Origin: Lachnospiraceae bacterium
GTDB taxonomy: Bacteria > Bacillota_A > Clostridia > Lachnospirales > Lachnospiraceae
Assembly (NCBI GenBank): GCA_024683935.1
Contig: JAIKXV010000113.1
Span: 1-64,000 of the forward strand
Direction: 5' to 3'
DNA length: 64,000 bases
Notes under the pieces: generated by a model
Database searches by the model: none
What the model was told of the DNA's origin: nothing
Seen by the model: the letters and a program-made list of their open reading frames with translations, nothing else
Translations under genes and position numbers: made by a program
Shown: positions 24,855 to 34,132 of the stretch, in pieces
Layout of the letters: each line of letters begins with the position of its first letter
Numbering within the stretch: the first letter of the stretch is position 1

Positions 24855-26077
24855 TACTGATTCACCCTTATCCTGCTAAGTACATAGCCGCGGCTTTCAC
24901 ACTTTTTGTCAAATTCACTTTCCGTCATCATGCCTGTGATGAGCGCAGCCTCGTTTTCTATCTCATCGCTCTCCGCTGTTTCCAGAGCATTAAAGAGAGC
25001 GGATGCATCGGCTTTCTTATCCTTGGGAACCCTGATAAAGAAGGATCTTTCCGCCGTACTGTTGTCCGAAAGCTTCAGTTCCCTGGAATCCCAGAATACG
25101 AAGAGAGTTCTGGACAAATGCTTTACCGCATCCACCACATCTCCCACAACAGCGCTGGCCGTAGGAAGGCTTCCCGCTCCGCTTCCGTAGAACATGGAGT
25201 CACCGAGCATGTTTCCGTGTATGAATACCGCGTTGAATACGCCGTTCACATTGTAAAGCGGATGTCCCTGCTTCATAAGGAAAGGAGCGACCATTGCGTA
25301 GTAGTCCTTTTTATCTCCTTCTCCCTTAACCTTGTATGCGCTGGCAAGAAGCTTTATCAGCATGCCGAACTTCTTTGCAAAAACTATATCGTTATGGCTG
25401 ATCTTTGTGATGCCTTCCGTATGTATGTCATTGAATTTTACTGTATGTCCAAAGGCAAGGGATGAAAGTATGGCGATCTTTCTGCAGGCGTCGTGACCTT
25501 CCACGTCCGCTTCGGGATTCCTCTCGGCGTATCCCAGCTCCTGGGCTTCCTTTAATGCCGAGTCGAAGTCCGAACCCTTTTCCGTCATCTCGGTCAGGAT
25601 ATAATTCGTTGTGCCGTTCAGTATGCCTGACACCTCATCTATATCCTCTGCCGTCAGGGAACTGTTCAGTATCCTTATTACGGGTATCCCGCCTCCGCAG
25701 CTGGCCTCAAAGAGATAATTCACATTTTTCTCCCTGGCCAGATCCAGGAATTCCGCGCCGTGCTCAGCCACCAGCTCCTTATTGGAGGTGCAGACTGATT
25801 TACCCGCCTCCAGGGCAGCTCTGGTAAAATCATAGGCAGGCTTTAATCCGCCCATAACTTCCACGACGATCTTTACTTCCGGATCCTTTAATATGACATC
25901 AAAGTCGTGGACTATCTTTTCCTGTATGGGGTCCCCCGGAAAATCCCGGAGATCCAGCACATATTTTACCCTTACGGGAGTCCCGGCTTTCTTATCTATC
26001 TTTTCCTGATTTGTGGTAAGTACCTTTACAACTCCGCTGCCTACGGTGCCGTAACCCAGTACCGCGATATTGACCAT
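24854..26077 (-). CDS. hom: Homoserine dehydrogenase
   Basis: Reduces aspartate semialdehyde to homoserine, the branch point toward threonine and methionine. 407 residues: Rossmann domain (VNIAVLGYGTVGSGVV), catalytic region with SCGGGIPVIRILNSSL and GILNGTTNYILTEM, NPEADVEGHDACRKIAIL with the substrate-binding Glu/Asp and catalytic Lys, and a C-terminal ACT-like segment (SFFIRVPKDKK). Start is the ATG 26075-26077 because AAAGGAG lies 4 bases upstream; the longest frame starts 5 codons earlier without a ribosome site. Confidence 0.95.
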   Translation of the reverse strand: MVNIAVLGYGTVGSGVVKVLTTNQEKIDKKAGTPVRVKYVLDLRDFPGDPIQEKIVHDFDVILKDPEVKIVVEVMGGLKPAYDFTRAALEAGKSVCTSNKELVAEHGAEFLDLAREKNVNYLFEASCGGGIPVIRILNSSLTAEDIDEVSGILNGTTNYILTEMTEKGSDFDSALKEAQELGYAERNPEADVEGHDACRKIAILSSLAFGHTVKFNDIHTEGITKISHNDIVFAKKFGMLIKLLASAYKVKGEGDKKDYYAMVAPFLMKQGHPLYNVNGVFNAVFIHGNMLGDSMFYGSGAGSLPTASAVVGDVVDAVKHLSRTLFVFWDSRELKLSDNSTAERSFFIRVPKDKKADASALFNALETAESDEIENEAALITGMMTESEFDKKCESRGYVLSRIRVNQ

Positions 26078-26097
26078 GGTGCTCCTTTCCATAAAGA

Positions 26098-26121
26098 CTC
26101 ATATCTTCGCTCAGAATGACA
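26098..26121 (+). repeat. Dispersed intergenic repeat, degenerate copy
   Basis: CTCATATCTTCGCTCAGAAT then GACA. The most right-hand copy seen; it separates prfB from hom. Confidence 0.5.
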
Positions 26122-26135
26122 TCGGCTCTTCGCGA

Positions 26136-27272
26136 TCAATCATCATCCTTTACATCTATCTTCTTGCATCCGTTAGCACACCATACAAGATATCCGTTTA
26201 TAAAGGGATCGATATTTCCATTCAGTACACTGTCCGCCTGAGCCATTTCCACTCCGGTACGAAGGTCCTTCACCAGCTGGTAAGGCTGCAGGAAGTAGGA
26301 TCTGATCTGGGAACCCCAGGCATTGTCCTTTACTTCTCCCCTGATCTCGGAGAGCTTGTCTGCATTCTCCTCCTCTTTCAGCATCAGGAGCTTGGCCTTC
26401 AGCATCTGCATGGCCTTGTCCTTATTCTGGAACTGGGATCTCTCGTTCTGGCAGGTCACCACGATACCGGTAGGATAGTGGGTGATCCTGATGGCGGAGC
26501 TCGTTTTATTGATATGCTGTCCGCCGGCTCCGGATGAACGGTAGGTGTCTACCCTGATGTCATCATTCTTGATCTCTATATCCACATCATCATCGATCTC
26601 AGGCATTACATCTAATGATACGAATGAAGTCTGTCTCTTGCCCTGGGCATTGAAGGGGCTGATACGCACCAGTCTGTGCACGCCCTTTTCGGACTTCAGA
26701 TATCCGTAGGCGTTTTCCCCGTTTATCTGAAAGGTACAGCTCTTCAGTCCCGCTTCATCCCCGTCCAGGGAATCCAGCACTTCGGTCTTGAAACCGTGGG
26801 ACTCTGCCCACTTGCTGTACATACGGAAGAGCATGCTGCACCAGTCGCAGGACTCGGTTCCGCCGGCTCCGGCATTCAGGCGGAGTATTGCGTTCTTCGC
26901 GTCGTATTCGCCGGAGAGCAGGGTCTTTAACCGTATCTTCTCGTAATCTTCCTTAAAGGAAGCAAATTCCTGTATTATCTCGGAAGCCAGGGTCTCGTCA
27001 TTATCGTCATTTGCCATATCGATAAGGTCAAACATGTCGGTGAACTGGCTGTCCAGCTTTTTGTAGGTAGCCACATCATCCTTCAAGGAACCCAGTTCCT
27101 TGCTCTGCTTTGTGGATGACTCCGGATTATTCCAGAAATCAGGTTCCTCCATCTTACGGTTCAGCTCTATTATGCGGTTTTCCTTATTCTCAAGGTCCAG
27201 CGATCTGTACAGATTCTTTAAGGGAGTTCTGTAGCCCTCCAGTTCGACCTTCAGATTGTCAAGTTCAAGCAT
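26136..27272 (-). CDS. prfB: Peptide chain release factor 2
   Basis: Recognises UGA and UAA stop codons and releases the peptide. 378 residues with the SPF tripeptide anticodon in RISPFNAQGKR and the GGQ catalytic loop in GAGGQHINKTSSAIR. Most bacteria need a programmed +1 frameshift (CTT TGA C) near codon 25; here that place reads SLDLE in one uninterrupted frame (CTG GAC), so the autoregulatory frameshift is absent. It starts 3 bases after secA stops and is probably co-transcribed with it. Confidence 0.96.
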   Translation of the reverse strand: MLELDNLKVELEGYRTPLKNLYRSLDLENKENRIIELNRKMEEPDFWNNPESSTKQSKELGSLKDDVATYKKLDSQFTDMFDLIDMANDDNDETLASEIIQEFASFKEDYEKIRLKTLLSGEYDAKNAILRLNAGAGGTESCDWCSMLFRMYSKWAESHGFKTEVLDSLDGDEAGLKSCTFQINGENAYGYLKSEKGVHRLVRISPFNAQGKRQTSFVSLDVMPEIDDDVDIEIKNDDIRVDTYRSSGAGGQHINKTSSAIRITHYPTGIVVTCQNERSQFQNKDKAMQMLKAKLLMLKEEENADKLSEIRGEVKDNAWGSQIRSYFLQPYQLVKDLRTGVEMAQADSVLNGNIDPFINGYLVWCANGCKKIDVKDDD

Positions 27273-27275
27273 TGC

Positions 27276-29855
27276 TTACTCCAGCCCGCCTTTCTTCATA
27301 TGACAATTCTTATACTTCAAGCCGCTGCCGCAGGGACAGGGATCATTGGGATAGATCTTCTTATTGGATCTCTTTGCAGGTCCTTTCTTTACGGAATCGT
27401 CCTTATTGGTACCCGTGACCTTGGCCACCTGCTCACGCTCAACCTTTTCCTCCACATGAACATGCATGAGGAGACGGACGGTATCTTCCTTGATGCCAGC
27501 GGTCATCTGGTCAAACATTTCGAAGCCCGCGGTCCTGTATTCCACAACGGGATCCCTCTGACCGAAGGCCTGCAGCCCTATACCCTGACGGAGCTGTTCC
27601 ATATCGTCGATATGGTCCATCCATTTTCTGTCAATTACCTTAAGGAGGATCACACGCTCAATCTCTCTCAGCATCTCGGGCTGAGGGAATTCCGCTTCCT
27701 TATCCTCGTATATCTTAACTGCCTTTTCCTTCAGATTATGCTTCAGCTCCGCAGGACTTAAGCCCCTGATATCCGGAGTCTTGATGCGTTCCATGGGAAT
27801 GATGGGGAGCAGCAGCTGATTTAAGCCCTCCAAATCCCAGTCGTCATTCTTCTGATCCTCACCTATCGTCATATCCACCGCATTTTCCGTAATGTCGGTG
27901 ATCATTCCGTAGATGGAATCCCTCATGTTCTCACCGTCCAGAACCTTGCGCCTCTCGTCATAGATTATCTCTCTCTGATCGTTATTAACGGCGTCATAAT
28001 CCAGCAGGTTCTTTCTGATACCGAAGTTGTTTTCCTCTATCTTCATCTGAGCCTTTTCAATGGCTCTGGTCAGCATGCCGTGCTCTATCTGCTCACCCTC
28101 GGGAACATTCAGGGCTTCAAATACGCTCATGAGCCTGTCCGAACCGAAGAGACGCATTAGATCGTCTTCCAGAGAGATATAGAAACGGGAAACACCCGGA
28201 TCTCCCTGACGTCCGGAACGTCCGCGGAGCTGGTTGTCTATACGTCTCGCTTCATGCCGCTCCGTACCTATTATCATAAGTCCGCCGGCAGCCCTGGATT
28301 CGTCATCCAGCTTGATATCGGTACCACGGCCTGCCATGTTGGTGGCTATGGTCACTGCCGAATGCTCTCCCGCATGGGATACGATCTCCGCTTCCATTTC
28401 ATGGAACTTCGCATTCAGGACGTTGTGCTTTATACCCCTCTTATTAAGAAGGGATGAAAGCTCTTCCGAAGCTTCGATGGTTATCGTGCCCACAAGGATA
28501 GGCTGGCCTGTAGCATGCACTCTTTCTATCTCATCACAGATAGCCTTTAGCTTTTCTCTCCTGGTCTTGAATACCGCATCCTGTAGATCCTGTCTGATCA
28601 TGGGCTTATTCGTAGGGATGGTGATAACGTCCATGCTGTATATCTCACGGAATTCTCTTTCTTCCGTAAGGGCGGTACCGGTCATGCCGGCTTTTTTATC
28701 GAATTTATTAAAGAAGTTCTGGAAGGTGATGGTGGCGAGGGTCTTGCTCTCCCTCTTTACCTTCACGTGCTCCTTTGCCTCAATTGCCTGATGGAGTCCG
28801 TCGGAATAGCGCCTGCCGGGCATGATACGTCCGGTAAACTCATCTACTATCAAAATCTGGTCATCCTTTACCACATAGTCCTTGTCCCTGTGCATCAGGT
28901 TATTGGCACGGAGAGCCAGGATGATACAGTGCTGTATCTCTAAATTTTCCGGATCCGCAAGATTCTCCAGATGGAAGAACTGCTCCACCTTCTTTACGCC
29001 CTGCTCCGTCAGATTTACTATCTTATCCTTCTCATTTACGATGAAGTCTCCGGTTTCCTCTATCTCCACTCCCATGATGGCGTCCATCTTCGAGAGCTCA
29101 TCGCTGCTGGCTTCACCCCGCTGCATCTGATGGGCCAGTATCTCACAGGCCTCATACATCTTCGTGGATTTGCCGCTCTGTCCCGAAATGATAAGAGGAG
29201 TACGGGCTTCGTCTATCAGAATGGAGTCCACCTCGTCGATTATCGCATAGTGCAGATCCCGGAGAACCAGCTGGTTCTTGTAGATCGCCATGTTATCCCG
29301 GAGATAGTCGAATCCCAGCTCGTTATTCGTAACATAGGTAATATCGCAGGCGTAGGCTTTCTGCCGGTCTGCGCTGGACATGCCGTTCTGTATCAGTCCC
29401 ACGGTGAGTCCCAGGAATTCATGGATCTGTCCCATCTGCTCCGCGTCACGCTTTGCCAGATAGTCATTCACCGTTACCACGAATACACCCTTTCCTTCAA
29501 GGGCATTAAGGTATGAGGGCAGGGTGGCCACAAGGGTCTTTCCTTCACCGGTTCTCATTTCCGCGATACGTCCCTGATGAAGGATTATGCCGCCGATTAT
29601 CTGAACCGGGAAATGCTCCATATTGAGGACACGCTTTCCTGCTTCACGAACTGTGGCATAGGCCTCAACTAAAATATCATCCAGCGTCTTCCCCTCAGAC
29701 AGTTCCTTTTTAAACTTGACGGTCTGAGCCTTTAATTCTTCATCGCTCATGGCTGCCATCCTGTCATGGAGTGAAAGCACTTCATTGAGCAGGGGGCCTA
29801 TCTTTTTTAATTCCCTCTCGCTATGGGTACCGAATACCTTTTCAAAAATACTCAT
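27276..29855 (-). CDS. secA: Preprotein translocase ATPase SecA
   Basis: Motor that drives secreted proteins through SecYEG. 859 residues with Walker [15 protein letters not shown], Walker [20 protein letters not shown], the GTDIKLD nucleotide motif, [11 protein letters not shown], the helical scaffold region and a C-terminal zinc tail [13 protein letters not shown] that binds SecB or ribosomes. Length is standard. It has a good promoter (29893-29921); the start region contains GGAGAGG. Confidence 0.97.
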   Translation of the reverse strand: MSIFEKVFGTHSERELKKIGPLLNEVLSLHDRMAAMSDEELKAQTVKFKKELSEGKTLDDILVEAYATVREAGKRVLNMEHFPVQIIGGIILHQGRIAEMRTGEGKTLVATLPSYLNALEGKGVFVVTVNDYLAKRDAEQMGQIHEFLGLTVGLIQNGMSSADRQKAYACDITYVTNNELGFDYLRDNMAIYKNQLVLRDLHYAIIDEVDSILIDEARTPLIISGQSGKSTKMYEACEILAHQMQRGEASSDELSKMDAIMGVEIEETGDFIVNEKDKIVNLTEQGVKKVEQFFHLENLADPENLEIQHCIILALRANNLMHRDKDYVVKDDQILIVDEFTGRIMPGRRYSDGLHQAIEAKEHVKVKRESKTLATITFQNFFNKFDKKAGMTGTALTEEREFREIYSMDVITIPTNKPMIRQDLQDAVFKTRREKLKAICDEIERVHATGQPILVGTITIEASEELSSLLNKRGIKHNVLNAKFHEMEAEIVSHAGEHSAVTIATNMAGRGTDIKLDDESRAAGGLMIIGTERHEARRIDNQLRGRSGRQGDPGVSRFYISLEDDLMRLFGSDRLMSVFEALNVPEGEQIEHGMLTRAIEKAQMKIEENNFGIRKNLLDYDAVNNDQREIIYDERRKVLDGENMRDSIYGMITDITENAVDMTIGEDQKNDDWDLEGLNQLLLPIIPMERIKTPDIRGLSPAELKHNLKEKAVKIYEDKEAEFPQPEMLREIERVILLKVIDRKWMDHIDDMEQLRQGIGLQAFGQRDPVVEYRTAGFEMFDQMTAGIKEDTVRLLMHVHVEEKVEREQVAKVTGTNKDDSVKKGPAKRSNKKIYPNDPCPCGSGLKYKNCHMKKGGLE

Positions 29856-29892
29856 TATTTAAGCTTTTCCTCTCCGGTTCGTAAACCACACC

Positions 29893-29921
29893 ATTCTACC
29901 AAAAGAGTGTCTACAATTCAA
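29893..29921 (-). promoter_or_regulatory. Promoter of secA-prfB
   Basis: Minus-strand TTGAAT (29916-29921), 17-base spacer, TAGAAT (29893-29898). Confidence 0.65.
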
Positions 29922-29954
29922 GCTGTTTAATAGTGTATCAGAGAGCCGTCATAT

Positions 29955-30857
29955 CTAATCCAGAGCCGAACATGCGGCAAGCGCCGCCACTGCACCGTCG
30001 GAAACGGCTGTGGTAAGCTGGCGGACATCCTTTACACGGCAGTCTCCCGCTATATATATCCCCGGCGTTTTTGTTTCACAGCTTTCGGGAGAAATAATGT
30101 AGCCCTTTTCATCCAGATCCACAACATTCTTAAAGGCCTCATTATCCGGTTCCTGGCCGATAGCCACAAAGATCCCGTTTACTTCCAGGTCGGTTAGTTC
30201 ACCCGTGATCTTATTCTTTACGGTTACCGCCGAGAGGGTCTTTTCACCCTTGAGGGCTTCCACCGTGGAATTCAGTACAAGCTTCACATTCTCCTTGCTC
30301 TTTACCTTTTCCGTATCCGCAGCACTTCCGCGGAATTCATCCCTTCTGTGTATCAGATAAACAGTCCTGCAGTAATTTGAAAGGAAAAGCGCATCGGATA
30401 ATGCGGTATTTCCCCCGCCGCAGACTGCCACGTCCTTTCCTCTGAAAAAGGCTCCGTCACAGGTTGCACAGTAGGATACTCCCCTGCCTGTCAGCTCTTC
30501 CTCACGGTCTATGCCCATGTGGCGGTTTTTGGCACCGGTAGCTATGATGACCGCCTTTGCACTGTAGGAAGCGGCGTCTGTTTTAACTTCCTTTGTATCG
30601 CCTTTATCCTCAACCGATATTACAGTCTCGTTCTTTATTTCAGCCCCGAAGCCCGTCGCCTGTTCATAAAGGGTTGTGGCGTATTCATAGCCGGAAACAT
30701 GCTTTAATCCGGGATAATTCTCGATATCCGGGGTGTTTACTATCTGTCCCCCGTAGGCCTTTGCCTCCAGCAAAAGAACGGTTCTTCCCGCCCTGAGGGC
30801 ATATATTGCTGCTGTAAGTCCTGCCGGTCCTGCTCCGACAATAATGATATCTGTCAT
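29955..30857 (-). CDS. trxB: Thioredoxin reductase
   Basis: Reduces thioredoxin with NADPH through FAD and a redox disulfide. 300 residues from the ATG 30855-30857, chosen for GAAAGGAG upstream. FAD-binding IIIVGAGPAGLTAAIYA at the N-terminus, the active-site CATC in VSYCATCDGAFFRG, the NADPH-binding VCGGGNTALSDA and the C-terminal GIYIAGDCR. The NADP-binding HRRDEFR is present, indicating an NADPH enzyme. It lies 22 bases after the methyltransferase-fold gene. Confidence 0.95.
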   Translation of the reverse strand: MTDIIIVGAGPAGLTAAIYALRAGRTVLLLEAKAYGGQIVNTPDIENYPGLKHVSGYEYATTLYEQATGFGAEIKNETVISVEDKGDTKEVKTDAASYSAKAVIIATGAKNRHMGIDREEELTGRGVSYCATCDGAFFRGKDVAVCGGGNTALSDALFLSNYCRTVYLIHRRDEFRGSAADTEKVKSKENVKLVLNSTVEALKGEKTLSAVTVKNKITGELTDLEVNGIFVAIGQEPDNEAFKNVVDLDEKGYIISPESCETKTPGIYIAGDCRVKDVRQLTTAVSDGAVAALAACSALD

Positions 30858-30897
30858 GTGCTTTTCTCCTTTCATTTCTCTGTTAAACTGCCTTTAT

Positions 30898-31632
30898 CTA
30901 ATGGCAGACAAATAAAATATTCTGTACCACATCGGGTTTCACATCCGGTGAGCAGATGACATATTTCACGTTTTCAAAATGATAGCTGAAGATGCTGCTC
31001 ATCATCACGAGCGGCATGGAATCCTGTCCCTCAAGGGATGTGATAAGGTTAAATCCGTATACCCCGCCGGGCGCGAGATGCTCCTTTATCAGCAGGGTTC
31101 CCTCCGGGGAAGTAAGTCCCTTGTCCGGGAGATTCGAGTGGTAGGCGTCATTTATTATGATGTCATACTTTTTCGTCGTATCCTTGAGATACTCCATCCC
31201 GTCATCCACTATGATATTGAGCCGCCCTTTCGATTCCGCCCGGAATTCCTTTTCCAGATCGTTCAGGAAAAAGTACTTTCTTGCGAGCCGCACCGCCAGG
31301 GGATTTATCTCCACCACATCCATGGCCGTATCGGGATAGTGGCTTATCACATACTTCGGAAACTGGAAGCCGGCGCCGCCCAGCATCAGCATGTTTTTCA
31401 TCTCAGGAACTTCTTTAAAAAGAAGGGTAAAGCTTTTGGCATAGTCAAATACCAGCTCGTACTTTTCCTCATCGAAAAAGGAGGCGGACTCCCTTACGTC
31501 GTCTACCTCGTAAAGCCGTGCTTCTTTTCCCCTGTAGGTTCCGTTCCGGACAACATACTTCCCGTATTGATCATCTGCGGTAAAAAACACCTTTCCGGGG
31601 GTTTTGTCTGTTTTTCTTCTAAGTATATCCAT
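30898..31632 (-). CDS. Spermidine synthase-like protein (class I methyltransferase fold)
   Basis: 244 residues. LMLGGAGFQFPKYV is the glycine-rich nucleotide loop, VVEINPLAVRLARKYF carries the acidic ribose-binding residue and IIVDDGMEYLKD the second acidic motif, all as in spermidine synthases and related enzymes. The N-terminal SpeE tetramerisation domain is very short, and the polyamine-specific gate residues are not clear, so true spermidine synthase activity is doubtful. It is transcribed toward trxB; its start is 20 bases from the 3' end of RNase P RNA. Confidence 0.78.
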   Translation of the reverse strand: MDILRRKTDKTPGKVFFTADDQYGKYVVRNGTYRGKEARLYEVDDVRESASFFDEEKYELVFDYAKSFTLLFKEVPEMKNMLMLGGAGFQFPKYVISHYPDTAMDVVEINPLAVRLARKYFFLNDLEKEFRAESKGRLNIIVDDGMEYLKDTTKKYDIIINDAYHSNLPDKGLTSPEGTLLIKEHLAPGGVYGFNLITSLEGQDSMPLVMMSSIFSYHFENVKYVICSPDVKPDVVQNILFVCH

Positions 31633-31652
31633 AATAGCAGAGTAATTATAAA

Positions 31653-32019
31653 ACAGGCAGGTCTGTAAGCCGGGTTATGTCTTGAACGGTCATCTATCTA
31701 GGACTCATGTTGCCATGAGCCTCAAGCGACCCACCTGAAGACGGGACGGGCAGCCCCATGGTCTTCATTTGGTCTTGCTTCGGATAGGGCTTGCAATGCG
31801 TCGGACATTACTGCCCGGCCGGTGGTCTCTTACACCGCCTTTTCACTATTATCTGTTCTTCCCGGCATCCCCGGAGGGAGCTCGGAAAGCCATCGACTAC
31901 TTGTTTTCTGTTGCGCTTTCCCGTGGGTTACCCCAGCCGGCCGTTAGCCGGTATCCTGCCCTGCGAAGCCCGGACTTTCCTCTTGATGAGATCACCAAGC
32001 GACCGTCCGGCCTGCCTGT
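31653..32019 (-). ncRNA. rnpB: RNase P RNA, bacterial class A
   Basis: Catalytic RNA that matures the 5' end of tRNAs. About 367 bases. P1 is closed by ACAGGCAGG (5' end) and CCTGCCTGT (3' end). Hallmarks in order: GAGGAAAGTCCGGGCT of P4/J, GCAGGGCAG, GGGTAACCC, GGAAAGCGCAACAGAAA, AACAGATAATAGTG, and near the 3' end the strongly conserved AGATAGATGACCG then CATAACCCGGCTTA. Its 5' end is only 7 bases after the phosphodiesterase stop codon, so its promoter must lie inside that gene or it is processed from the operon. Confidence 0.95.
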
Positions 32020-32025
32020 ATTTAT

Positions 32026-32505
32026 CTAAAGGTACGAAACTGCACAGAATATGCTTCCGTTCCGGTCGAATTCCATAGTCATATAGGAAGGTCTCCGCCC
32101 CTCCTGACGGGGGTAGGAGAGGCTGCCGGGATTCAGCACCCGGATACCGCCTATCACTTCCTTTTTCGGCTTATGGGTATGTCCGCAGAACACCATATCC
32201 ACGCCCCGGGCTTCCGCTTCATCAACTATCCTGTCATAGCCCATGGAAACCCCGTAGCTGTGACCGTGGGTAAGAAACGCCCTGTGGCTGCCTATCATGA
32301 ATTCCTCTTCTCTCGGAAGATCGGAAAAATAATCATTATTGCCGGATACTATGTGACATTCGCAGCCGCAGGCTTCGCGGATCTCCTGCTCCTGCCCCTC
32401 CACATCACCGCAGTGGATCAGCATATCTATGGGCGAAGTACGTCTGATGCATTCCCTTAGGTTGCCCATGGAACCGTGCGTATCGCTTACAATCAGAATC
32501 TTCAA
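32026..32505 (-). CDS. YfcE/MJ0936-type metallophosphodiesterase
   Basis: 159 residues, calcineurin-like fold with a complete two-metal site: VSDTHG (D8, H10), HCGDVEG, SGNNDYF, THGHSYG and FCGHTHKP. These enzymes hydrolyse simple phosphodiesters in vitro; the physiological substrate is unknown. Overlaps rdgB by four bases (ATGA), a common arrangement in Firmicutes. Confidence 0.92.
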   Translation of the reverse strand: MKILIVSDTHGSMGNLRECIRRTSPIDMLIHCGDVEGQEQEIREACGCECHIVSGNNDYFSDLPREEEFMIGSHRAFLTHGHSYGVSMGYDRIVDEAEARGVDMVFCGHTHKPKKEVIGGIRVLNPGSLSYPRQEGRRPSYMTMEFDRNGSIFCAVSYL

Positions 32506-33116
32506 AGTTTTTTACCATCCGTATTCTTCAGAAAAACGGATATCTCCTTCTTTATAAGACGCAGCGCCTTTCCGCGGTGGCTCTCCTCATTTTTAACTTC
32601 GGGCGAAAGCTCTGCAGTAGTAACCCCGTATTTCGGAAGAATAAATATGGGATCATAGCCAAATCCGTTTTCCCCTTTTTCTTCGTACCCGATCCTGCCC
32701 TCCATAACTCCGCGGACGGTTTTCTCACTGCCGTCGGGAAATACTGCCGCAACAGCGCAGACAAACCTGGCTGTCCGCTTTTCGTCCGGAACTCCGGAAA
32801 GCCTTTTTATCAGATCCCCATTCTTCTCGTGATAGGATGTGTCGTGCCCTAAGTATCTTGCGGAATAAATACCGGGTTCCTTATTTAATGCATCTATCTC
32901 CAGGCCCGAATCATCGGATAAAACTATTCCTCCGCACTCTTTCCATACGGCCCGGGCCTTTATCAGAGCATTTTCCTCAAAGCTCTTTCCGTTTTCTTCC
33001 ACGTCGGTTTCTATCCCGGCTTCCTTCATGGACAGGATGGGAATATCGAAATCCGACATGATCTCCCGGATCTCCCGGATCTTATCCTTATTGCCTGTGG
33101 CAAATACTATCTTCAT
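32502..33116 (-). CDS. rdgB: XTP/dITP diphosphatase (RdgB/HAM1 family)
   Basis: House-cleaning enzyme that hydrolyses dITP, XTP and related abnormal nucleotides to monophosphates. 204 residues with VFATGNKDKIREI at the N-terminus, SFEENALIKARAV, the catalytic LSDDSGLEIDAL, GIYSARYLG and the C-terminal GFGYDPIFILPKYG and SHRGKALR. Middle of the rlmL-amidase-rdgB-phosphodiesterase operon. Confidence 0.95.
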   Translation of the reverse strand: MKIVFATGNKDKIREIREIMSDFDIPILSMKEAGIETDVEENGKSFEENALIKARAVWKECGGIVLSDDSGLEIDALNKEPGIYSARYLGHDTSYHEKNGDLIKRLSGVPDEKRTARFVCAVAAVFPDGSEKTVRGVMEGRIGYEEKGENGFGYDPIFILPKYGVTTAELSPEVKNEESHRGKALRLIKKEISVFLKNTDGKKL

Positions 33117-33139
33117 ATTCTGTCAGCAAAGCTCCCTTT

Positions 33140-34132
33140 TCAATCTGCTCCGTTTACAAAAGCCGCAATGACTCCCGCAGCCTTCTCCTGATAATCATCG
33201 CTGTTCATCTTTTCAGCTTCGTATCTGTTGGTGATGTACCCGAGTCTCACCCTTAAATAGGGCTTCTCTGTAAGCTCTGTTATCCCGGGCACCGCTTCTT
33301 CGGAGGCGCCGAGATTTTCCTGGCCGCAGGCTGCTGATATCGCGTTGCAGAGCTCTTCCGCATCATTCTCGAGCTCCGGCGTGGTATTTATACCCACTCC
33401 GTTTGTTACTCTGCTGTCCGGATCCGCCCCGGTATGCAGGCTGATAAGCAGATCCGCATCTATGGCATCCACAAAGGCCGCCCTGTCCTCATCCGAAGTT
33501 TCCGAACCATCGGGCACACTCATATACACTGCGGTACCGCCCTTTTCGGTGTTGATATCGGAAAAAAGCTTTTCCGCAACTCCCGCGGTGATATTCTTTT
33601 CTTCTATTCCATATACCACCGAACCGGGATCGTTTCCTCCGTGGCCTGCATCTATGACCACTACCCGGTCATAAACACTGTGGAGATCCGCTACCTTTAT
33701 AAAAAGGCTGCCCTTTGCGAACTCCGTAATTGGAACGCTCATTCTGTCGGTCTTCAGCTCCACCAGTGATGCTCCGTCGGAATAGCCGTAACGCACATCA
33801 TCTATTCCGGTCATATCACCGGAAAAGAAATTCTGCTTATAAAAATCCTCGTCAGCGCCGCTTATCCTTACAACCACATTCTTGTTGTAAATATCATTTA
33901 CTACGCTTACGTTTTTTTCGTCCATTCCCTCCGGGAGGGGAATACGTAAGAATCCGGACTTGTCCCCGGACATATCCTCCGGAAGCTCCGGGCCCTTTCC
34001 TTTATTAAAGAAGCCTCTTTCCGCACGGCTCTCTGCCATGACATCCACTGCGCCCGTGACGGCAGCCGTACAATACAGGGCGGTTAAGACGAAAAGGATC
34101 GCAGAAAAAAATAGTGTGGACCCTGCCTTCAT
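33140..34132 (-). CDS. N-acetylmuramoyl-L-alanine amidase-like protein, probably inactive
   Basis: 330 residues with an N-terminal membrane anchor (LFFSAILFVLTALYCTAAV), a ~130-residue non-catalytic region and an Amidase_3 domain from ~155. Zinc ligands look present: H in VVIDAGHGGNDPGS, E in IEEKNI and H in LLISLHTGAD. The catalytic glutamate normally in a VExGF-type motif is replaced: the sequence reads YLRVRLGYITN, with R296 at that place. Amidases of this type cleave peptide stems from muramic acid; this one more likely binds peptidoglycan or has a regulatory role. Overlaps rlmL by four bases. Confidence 0.85.
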   Translation of the reverse strand: MKAGSTLFFSAILFVLTALYCTAAVTGAVDVMAESRAERGFFNKGKGPELPEDMSGDKSGFLRIPLPEGMDEKNVSVVNDIYNKNVVVRISGADEDFYKQNFFSGDMTGIDDVRYGYSDGASLVELKTDRMSVPITEFAKGSLFIKVADLHSVYDRVVVIDAGHGGNDPGSVVYGIEEKNITAGVAEKLFSDINTEKGGTAVYMSVPDGSETSDEDRAAFVDAIDADLLISLHTGADPDSRVTNGVGINTTPELENDAEELCNAISAACGQENLGASEEAVPGITELTEKPYLRVRLGYITNRYEAEKMNSDDYQEKAAGVIAAFVNGAD

